19,359 nucleotides of DNA from an uncultured Collinsella sp. GTDB lineage: Bacteria > Actinomycetota > Coriobacteriia > Coriobacteriales > Coriobacteriaceae. Made by a program: the position numbers and the translations under genes. Below, piece by piece: positions 14,869 through 19,359 of this stretch (positions within the stretch are counted from its first letter, which is position 1; every line of letters starts with the position of its first letter). Below the pieces are notes generated by a model. The model had not been told where the DNA came from. It saw nothing but the letters and a program-made list of their open reading frames with translations, and did no database searches. The stretch covers positions 1 through 19,359 of the forward strand of contig CAJJZO010000011.1 in NCBI GenBank assembly GCA_905197585.1. The letters run 5' to 3'.

Positions 14869-15576
14869 ATGCCCCAGATTGATGATGCCGAGCTGTTTGG
14901 CAATGCCGAGGATCAGCGTGCGTACGAGGACTTTTGCGCCAATCAGGAGGCGGTCGAGAAGTTTACGCTCGACAAGCCCGCGCTTGTCTGCCGTTGGCGC
15001 ATGTCCAACAAAAAGGTGCCCATGCTCAACCGCCACATTCGCGCACTGTCCGAGCGCCTGGTGCAGGGCGAGCCGCTTACCCATAACATGCTCAGCTGGG
15101 CCAAACAGCACGTTGAGTGGTCGCTTGCCGAGGGCGATTACACCGCGCGCGACGGCGTGCTCATGCTGGTGATCGACATCAACGGCAACGCCGCCATGAC
15201 GGTGGGGGAGTACGAGCCGCTAGCCGATACGTCGGCCAAGGCGCTGCGTGCTCGCTCCGCCGAGGCCCGCTCCGAGGCCGACGAGACCGGCGTAGCGCCC
15301 GAGCTGCTCGCCGCCGTCAACAACGGCGAGCTTGCCTTTGTGGCGCCGGCGGACGAGTGCCTGTGTGGCACGGCGACGCTCATTGAGCAGCTGGCCCAGA
15401 CCAAGGGCATCCCGGTCACGCGCGTAGACATTCCCGCGCAGCTTAAGGGCGCGCTGTTCCTAGTGAGCGACGAGCACGGCGTGGTCCCCGCGACCGAGAC
15501 AGACGCCGCCGAGGCCGACGCCGCCACGGTCGCCTTCTTCGCCGACGGCTACGAAAAGCTCCGCGCCCGCCGCTAA
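14869..15576 (+). CDS. Conserved-looking protein of unknown function
   Basis: A soluble, acidic protein of 235 residues from ATG 14869 (243 if ATG 14845 is used). I prefer 14869 because GAAAGG lies seven bases upstream. ATG 14845 has AGAGGA only four bases away and a TATAAG just before it, so a leaderless or alternative start is possible. The N-terminal half is helical, with LVCRWRMSNKKVPMLNRHIRALSERL and SWAKQHVEWSLAEGDYTARDGVLMLVIDINGNA. The C-terminal half, with ELAFVAPADECLCGTATLIEQLAQTKGIPVTRVD, has a weak look of fold type IV aminotransferases but lacks the catalytic motifs I would need. Codon use and good third-position GC support a real gene. It sits alone between the purH terminator and the regulator gene. 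I do not assign a function. Confidence 0.75.
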   Translation: MPQIDDAELFGNAEDQRAYEDFCANQEAVEKFTLDKPALVCRWRMSNKKVPMLNRHIRALSERLVQGEPLTHNMLSWAKQHVEWSLAEGDYTARDGVLMLVIDINGNAAMTVGEYEPLADTSAKALRARSAEARSEADETGVAPELLAAVNNGELAFVAPADECLCGTATLIEQLAQTKGIPVTRVDIPAQLKGALFLVSDEHGVVPATETDAAEADAATVAFFADGYEKLRARR

Positions 15577-15610
15577 ATGATTTTCTGGGACGGGGATTAA
15601 AGAATCATTT
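15575..15610. repeat. Short inverted repeat after the unknown gene
   Basis: AAATGATT (15575-15582) pairs with AATCATTT (15603-15610); GGGGA (15592-15596) and TCCCC (15614-15618) form a second, crossing pair. It overlaps the end of the preceding stop codon and lacks a clean T-run, so it is a weak terminator candidate or another dispersed repeat. Confidence 0.4.
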
Positions 15611-15680
15611 TGGTCCCCGCCACCGCTACGAGTGCGAGGCGGACAAAACGCCCCCGCTCGCGAACAGTTCTGTCACCTTG

Positions 15681-15696
15681 GCACCGCGCGCGGTGC
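15681..15696. promoter_or_regulatory. Perfect 16-bp palindrome upstream of the Bce-like regulator gene
   Basis: GCACCGCG followed by CGCGGTGC is an uninterrupted palindrome 58 bases before the regulator ATG, and CATAAT at 15716-15721 could be the -10. The arrangement would suit an operator; no binding protein can be named from the sequence. Confidence 0.35.
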
Positions 15697-15754
15697 ACAC
15701 CTGCAGTTTCGCAGCCATAATGGTGGCAAGACAACCAAGAGGGGAGCGGAACCC

Positions 15755-16426
15755 ATGCCGCTGATCTATATCGTTGAGGACGACGAGCCCATTCGTCGTG
15801 AGCTTGTCGACATTCTTGCCCGCGCCGGGTTTGAAATCGAGGCCTGCGAATCGTTCGAGCACGTCTCGCGCGATATTCTCGCCGCCGCTCCCGACCTGGT
15901 GCTGCTCGACCTCACACTCCCTGTCAAAGACGGCCAGCACATCTGCCATGAGGTTCGCCGCGAATCCGAGGTTCCCATCATCGTCCTCACGTCGCGCACG
16001 ACCGAGATTGACGAGGTCATGGCCATGACGCTCGGCGCGGACGACTTTGTTCCCAAGCCCTACAGCGCCCGTGTGCTCGTGGCGCGCATCAACGCACTAC
16101 TGCGTCGCACCGCGGCGGCGGGCGAGCGCAGCACGCTCGTCCACAAGGGACTGGAGCTCGACCTCGCACGCTCCATGGTCACCAACACGCAAACGGGCAC
16201 CAGCACCGAGCTCACCAAAAACGAGCTGCGTATCCTCTCGTTGCTTCTGAGCCGCGCGGGCAAGATCGTCTCGCGCTCGGCCATCATGCAGGACCTGTGG
16301 GACTCCGATGCCTTCGTGGACGACAATACGCTCACCGTCAACATCAACCGCCTGCGTACCACGCTCGAAAAAATCGGCATCAAGGGGTATTTGACGACGC
16401 ATCGCGGCCAAGGCTATTCGGTCTAG
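15755..16426 (+). CDS. OmpR-family response regulator, BceR/GraR-like
   Basis: A 223-residue two-domain regulator. The receiver domain has Glu8/Asp9/Asp10, phosphorylation site Asp52 (LVLLDLTLP), the TSR segment (79-81) and Lys101 (ADDFVPKPY). The winged-helix domain (about 128-223) contains LTKNELRILSLLLSRAG and NTLTVNINRLRTTLEKIG, ending RGQGYSV. The phrasing of receiver and effector is like regulators paired with intramembrane-sensing kinases for peptide-antibiotic detoxification (BceR, GraR). ATG 15755 is supported by GAGGGGAG at good spacing; the longer open frame from 15632 adds residues with no receiver homology. It is followed after nine bases by its kinase. No BceAB-type transporter genes are in the window. 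Confidence 0.92.
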   Translation: MPLIYIVEDDEPIRRELVDILARAGFEIEACESFEHVSRDILAAAPDLVLLDLTLPVKDGQHICHEVRRESEVPIIVLTSRTTEIDEVMAMTLGADDFVPKPYSARVLVARINALLRRTAAAGERSTLVHKGLELDLARSMVTNTQTGTSTELTKNELRILSLLLSRAGKIVSRSAIMQDLWDSDAFVDDNTLTVNINRLRTTLEKIGIKGYLTTHRGQGYSV

Positions 16427-16435
16427 GGGCCGGCT

Positions 16436-17479
16436 ATGTCGTTTGGCAAGTTCTTTAAAGATGCGCTGCTTCCCGTCGCCGTGTGGACGTGCGGCGTGCT
16501 GCTGAGCTGCTTTGTGCTGACGGTCGCCGGCGCACCCGTTTCTATCGTGGTCGTGGCGGTCGGTGTGTCCTATATCTTTGGTATGCTCGGCATCGTGGTC
16601 GAGTACGCGCGCCGTCGCCGTTTTCTGCGTCAGCTGGAGCGTGCGGCCGAGGAGCTCGAGAGTCCCGCATGGGTGCAGGAGATGGTGCAATGCCCGACCT
16701 ATGCCGAGGGCGAGCTCGAGTACGAGGTCTTGCGCCGGGTGGGCAAAGCCGCTTGTGACGAGGTTGCCGAAGGCAGGCGCCAGACCGATGACTATCGCGA
16801 CTATATCGAGAGCTGGGTCCACGAGGCCAAGCTGCCCCTGGCGGCGGCCCACCTGATTTTGGAAAACCTGGACGGCAGCGAAGACGACCTGTCGCGCGTG
16901 GATGACCTGGGCCGTGAGCTGGCTCGCGTGGAGCGCTATATCGACCAGGCACTGTACTACGCGCGCTCGGAAGTCGTGGAGCGGGACTACCTGATTCGCC
17001 GCTGGGATCTCAAGACCTTGGTGACGGGCGCGATTAAAGCCAACGCGCGCGAGCTCATCGCGGCGCACGTGGCCCCGGTGTGCGAGAACCTCGACTTTGA
17101 GGTCTTTACCGACGAGAAGTGGCTCGAGTTTATCTTGGGGCAGCTCATCCAGAACAGCATTAAATACGCGTGCGAGGACGGCGCGAAGATCGTGTTTTCG
17201 GGCGCGTTGCTGGACGAGGGTCTGGCGAGTGAGCGCATTGAGCTCACTGTTGCCGATAACGGCTGCGGCGTGAGTGCGGCAGACCTGCCACGCGTGTTCG
17301 AGAAGGGCTTTACCGGCGACAACGGCCGCACCACCAAGCGCGCAACGGGCATCGGCCTCTATCTGGTGGCACGCCTGTGCTCCAAGATGGGCATCGACGT
17401 CACCGCGGCATCCGATTCCGGCGAAGGCTTTGTTGTCACGTTTGCCTTCTCAACCAACAAGTTCCAATACTTTGAGTAG
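16436..17479 (+). CDS. Intramembrane-sensing histidine kinase, BceS/GraS-like
   Basis: A 347-residue kinase with two membrane helices (about 12-32 and 35-57) separated by only a few residues, so no extracytoplasmic sensor domain, the hallmark of intramembrane-sensing kinases. The dimerisation motif YIESWVHEAKLPLAA carries His129, matching the WVHE-I/A-K-x-P pattern of BceS. The ATPase domain shows Asn240 (QNSIKYA), DNGCG (274-278), the family-typical FEKGFTGDNGR (288-298) and TGIGLYLV (304-311). In the known systems the paired ABC transporter senses the peptide and signals to the kinase. Here no transporter is adjacent; the following genes are hipBA. The stop-to-start gap with the regulator is nine bases and the ribosome-binding site is weak, so translation is probably coupled. 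Confidence 0.92.
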   Translation: MSFGKFFKDALLPVAVWTCGVLLSCFVLTVAGAPVSIVVVAVGVSYIFGMLGIVVEYARRRRFLRQLERAAEELESPAWVQEMVQCPTYAEGELEYEVLRRVGKAACDEVAEGRRQTDDYRDYIESWVHEAKLPLAAAHLILENLDGSEDDLSRVDDLGRELARVERYIDQALYYARSEVVERDYLIRRWDLKTLVTGAIKANARELIAAHVAPVCENLDFEVFTDEKWLEFILGQLIQNSIKYACEDGAKIVFSGALLDEGLASERIELTVADNGCGVSAADLPRVFEKGFTGDNGRTTKRATGIGLYLVARLCSKMGIDVTAASDSGEGFVVTFAFSTNKFQYFE

Positions 17480-17542
17480 TCAGCCCGTATAGCGTAGACG
17501 TTCAGGATCTTCCCATTTAAGAAGAAATCAGGCTTTTCGGCA

Positions 17543-17568
17543 GCTATATTCCCGAACGGGAACATTGC
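17543..17568. promoter_or_regulatory. hipBA operator O1
   Basis: A 26-bp inverted repeat with half-sites GCTATATTC and GAACATTGC, sharing the TTCCCG...GAA core with the two sites downstream. It is the first of three sites whose left ends are exactly 39 bases apart. Confidence 0.65.
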
Positions 17569-17581
17569 TAATGTAGTCAAC

Positions 17582-17607
17582 ACTATATTCCCGTACATGA
17601 ACATAGT
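17582..17607. promoter_or_regulatory. hipBA operator O2
   Basis: A 26-bp inverted repeat with half-sites ACTATATTC and GAACATAGT, the most symmetric of the three. It lies just upstream of the -10 candidate TATACT and would cover the -35 region. Confidence 0.7.
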
Positions 17608-17617
17608 GCTACAGTTT

Positions 17618-17623
17618 TATACT
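17618..17623 (+). promoter_or_regulatory. -10 element of hipBA
   Basis: TATACT lies between operators O2 and O3 and overlaps the first three bases of O3. The -35 region is poor (near 17595-17600) and falls inside O2, so a repressor on either site would block polymerase. Confidence 0.45.
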
Positions 17624-17646
17624 ATGTTCACGGGCAGGAATATAGC
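17621..17646. promoter_or_regulatory. hipBA operator O3
   Basis: A 26-bp inverted repeat with half-sites ACTATGTTC and GAATATAGC. It ends one base before the TGGAGG ribosome-binding site region of hipB, so it covers the transcript start and the leader. Confidence 0.68.
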
Positions 17647-17656
17647 TGGAGGCGTT

Positions 17657-17947
17657 ATGAGAACGGTGACAACGATTAAAAAGCTGGATGGGCGCGTCAA
17701 GCTCAAACCGTCGGAAGCCGCTTTCTCGGAGCGCACGGTTTTCGATCCCTCTGAGATAGGGAAGGCCCTTAGGCTCAGAAGGCGTGAGCTCGGCTTGACT
17801 CAACGTGACGTCGCGACTATGACGGGTCGCAGCCTTCGTGTGATTGGTGATATCGAACGGGGGCGGACAACGGTCGAAATTGGTGTCATTTTCGATTACG
17901 CCTCCATCGTGGATATTGATTTTATTCTGAAGGTGAGGGGGAAGTAA
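17657..17947 (+). CDS. hipB: HipB-like antitoxin, helix-turn-helix repressor
   Basis: A 96-residue DNA-binding antitoxin. The XRE-type helix-turn-helix occupies about residues 34-75 (IGKALRLRRRELGLTQRDVATMTGRSLRVIGDIERG), with the conserved LTQ start of the second helix and the ERG end. A C-terminal strand (DIDFILKVRG) is likely for dimerisation. HipB-type antitoxins bind HipA and repress their own operon. Start ATG 17657 has GGAGG four bases upstream; an upstream in-frame ATG at 17597 would lie inside operator O2. Its TAA shares an A with the hipA ATG, so the genes overlap by one base. Operators O1-O3 directly upstream support autoregulation. The base composition is more AT-rich than neighbouring genes. 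Confidence 0.88.
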   Translation: MRTVTTIKKLDGRVKLKPSEAAFSERTVFDPSEIGKALRLRRRELGLTQRDVATMTGRSLRVIGDIERGRTTVEIGVIFDYASIVDIDFILKVRGK

Positions 17948-19239
17948 TGGATGGCACGCTGTTCGTTCACCGTGAGTTTAATGGGTCTTACCAGCTGGTC
18001 GGCATATTGGAGGAAAATGCGGGGTTTCCGATATTCACCTATAGCCCCAAATATCTCGAGAGCGGTGATGCGGCGCCGATTTCGATCTCGCTGCCGTTGA
18101 CGGCCGAGACATTTAGTCCGGATGCAACGGGTTCCTTTTTCTCCGGCATCATTCCGGAGGGGCAGCTCAACAGGGACCTTGAGAAAAGGGCGCGAGCGGA
18201 ACGCGGAGATTACTTCAAGGTACTCGATTTGGTCCGCGATGAACCCGTCGGCGCCCTGGTTCTGACGCGAGAGCCTTCGGGCGACAGCCTCGAAATGGAC
18301 TATGAAGAGATAGGTGCGGAACAGCTAAGCGGGCTGGCATACGCACCGGCGGAGGTTGCTTTTGATTTAGCGCTAGAGAGTCGAATCTCCCTTGCAGGTG
18401 CTCAGGCGAAGATCGGTCTCTACCATACGGGCGATGACCCATGTGGTGGATGGTACCTGCCTCATGGAGCGGCTCCATCCACGCACATTCTCAAGGCGGG
18501 GTCGAAAACGTTCCCGGGCGAGACAGTGTGCGAAGCGATGTGCGTGAGAGCCGCCTCTCTGATGGACCTATCGGCCGAAGAGTGTTTTCTTATCCGAGTT
18601 GAGGATGCCGAGCCAATTATCGCCGTGAAGCGATTTGACCGAGTAACGTCTGATGCCGGACGCTCGGTTGACGGATTGCCAATTCCATACCGTTTGCATC
18701 AGGAAGATGTTTGTCAGGCCAAGGGCGTCTCGCGTGAGCTTAAATATGAGCCGACGGGCGTCAATTACCTGGGGCTTATCGTCGATGCGGTGCGAAGGGC
18801 GTCGACGAATCAAATGGAGGACAGGTTCCTTGTCGGCTATAACCAGCTGTTCGACTATGCCGTAGGTAACTGTGATAACCATCTAAAGAACTGGTCGCTC
18901 GTATGGGACGAAAGTTGGAAGCAGGTGAGGTTGGCGCCGCTCTATGACGTGCTGTGCACAACGGTTTACCCCAGTCTCGTTCGTGAGATGGGCGTCTCGT
19001 TTGGTGGGAGCCGCAAGATTGACGAAGTAACGCGCGGGTCGGTGATGAGCCAAATGATTGGGGCGGGTTTGCCCGGGGGAATTGTCGCCGGAATGATTGC
19101 TGATACCTGCAATGAGGTTCCAGACGCGCTAAGAGACGCCGCGCGCGGTCTCAAAGAAGAGGGTTTTCCCGAAGCGGAGGTAATGTTCGAGAAGATCATT
19201 CCAGAAGTGCAAGCTCGTCTAAGCAGGATCGCCTTATAG
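17947..19239 (+). CDS. hipA: HipA-like serine/threonine kinase toxin
   Basis: A 430-residue HipA-fold kinase (E. coli HipA: 440), complete. E. coli HipA phosphorylates glutamyl-tRNA synthetase and induces dormancy; the target here is not known. The N-terminal subdomain (about 1-110) includes FSGIIPEG and EPVGALVL. The regulatory glycine loop ISLAGAQAKIGL (147-158) has Ser148 where E. coli HipA autophosphorylates. ATP-site Lys183 lies in THILKAG, followed by VKRFDR and HQEDVCQA (251-258). The catalytic loop GNCDNHLKNWSL (307-318) has Asp310 and Asn315, and the metal-binding Asp334 is in LAPLYDVLCT. All key residues are present, so it is probably active. It overlaps hipB by one base. The sequence is less GC-rich than its neighbours, in keeping with horizontal acquisition. 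Confidence 0.94.
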   Translation: MDGTLFVHREFNGSYQLVGILEENAGFPIFTYSPKYLESGDAAPISISLPLTAETFSPDATGSFFSGIIPEGQLNRDLEKRARAERGDYFKVLDLVRDEPVGALVLTREPSGDSLEMDYEEIGAEQLSGLAYAPAEVAFDLALESRISLAGAQAKIGLYHTGDDPCGGWYLPHGAAPSTHILKAGSKTFPGETVCEAMCVRAASLMDLSAEECFLIRVEDAEPIIAVKRFDRVTSDAGRSVDGLPIPYRLHQEDVCQAKGVSRELKYEPTGVNYLGLIVDAVRRASTNQMEDRFLVGYNQLFDYAVGNCDNHLKNWSLVWDESWKQVRLAPLYDVLCTTVYPSLVREMGVSFGGSRKIDEVTRGSVMSQMIGAGLPGGIVAGMIADTCNEVPDALRDAARGLKEEGFPEAEVMFEKIIPEVQARLSRIAL

Positions 19240-19359
19240 TAAAAACGTGCCATCCCAAACAAAACGTGCCCCCCCCAACCGGGCGGCACCCCAATTTTAT
19301 ATAAGACAACAAGCGGAAGTAAAGCAGCGAAGGCCCCCGGGGCCGGGGGGGGTTAAAAA
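19240..19359. other. Non-coding tail at the window end with homopolymer runs
   Basis: After hipA the sequence holds two copies of AAAACGTGCC (near 19242 and 19261), runs of eight C (19268-19275) and seven G near 19347, and a GC palindrome (GGCCCCCGGGGCC-like). No gene or clear terminator is visible. Such homopolymer-rich ends are typical of contig termini, so base accuracy may be low. Confidence 0.5.

Noticed and set aside
13111..15111. 666-residue open frame on the minus strand opposite purH
   Set aside because: It is the antisense mirror of purH, whose motifs and ribosome-binding site are clear. Its translation shows no family motif and it crosses the purH terminator. GC-rich genes often leave such long open antisense frames.
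16097..17068. 323-residue open frame on minus opposite the Bce-like genes
   Set aside because: It is antisense to two genes with intact catalytic motifs, and its composition is typical of a shadow frame.
17543..17646. CRISPR-like short array (three repeats with regular spacing)
   Set aside because: The units are imperfect inverted repeats of 26 bp with 13-base gaps, placed between promoter elements and the hipB start. This is an operator array, not a CRISPR.

Overview
The window reads as high-GC actinobacterial DNA. I infer a gut Coriobacteriia chromosome close to Collinsella from the strong GC bias at third codon positions, the gene complement (UBA-like/DUF4342 protein with a two-component system, DUF2207 protein with a polyglycine tail, Bce-type sensor) and short palindromic repeats in many intergenic gaps. 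No database search was possible, so the genus is an inference. Both ends are cut: the left end lies inside an enolase gene, and the right end is a homopolymer-rich non-coding tail.

Layout. 1-2442 (+): 3' end of eno with a strong terminator, then a FtsB/DivIC-like septum protein and a Ppx/GppA phosphatase. 2443-2893: gene-free except for tRNA-Leu(UAA) on the minus strand, with a palindromic element and a duplicated tRNA 3' end plus terminator. 2894-3517 (-): membrane-anchored helical-repeat protein. 3681-4354 (+): a lone PTS IIB protein and a VOC-fold protein, closed by a perfect palindromic terminator. 4431-7056 (-): three-gene operon of UBA/DUF4342 membrane protein, OmpR-type regulator and HAMP-type histidine kinase. 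7057-7613: gap carrying a 183-bp inverted-repeat (MITE-like) element. 7614-8628 (+): small membrane protein and a metallophosphoesterase that seems to lack one metal-binding motif. 8644-9645 (-): GluQ-RS. 9646-10154: gap with hairpins and repeats. 10155-12098 (+): DUF2207 membrane protein. 12237-12878 (-): GNAT acetyltransferase. 13156-14763 (+): purH. 14869-15576 (+): unrecognised protein. 15755-17479 (+): Bce-like regulator and intramembrane-sensing kinase. 17657-19239 (+): a hipBA toxin-antitoxin operon preceded by three evenly spaced operators.

Functionally, housekeeping genes (glycolysis, division, polyphosphate/ppGpp-type phosphatase, tRNA modification, purine synthesis) are mixed with signalling cassettes and one probable horizontally acquired module (hipBA). 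The most notable observations are the three 26-bp operators at an exact 39-bp period before hipB, the metallophosphoesterase missing its GD motif, the duplicated tRNA-Leu 3' end with a hairpin-rich insert, the MITE-like element, and the orphan PTS IIB plus stand-alone aldolase-type VOC pair. I saw no CRISPR array, transposase or prophage gene, and no clearly frameshifted gene.
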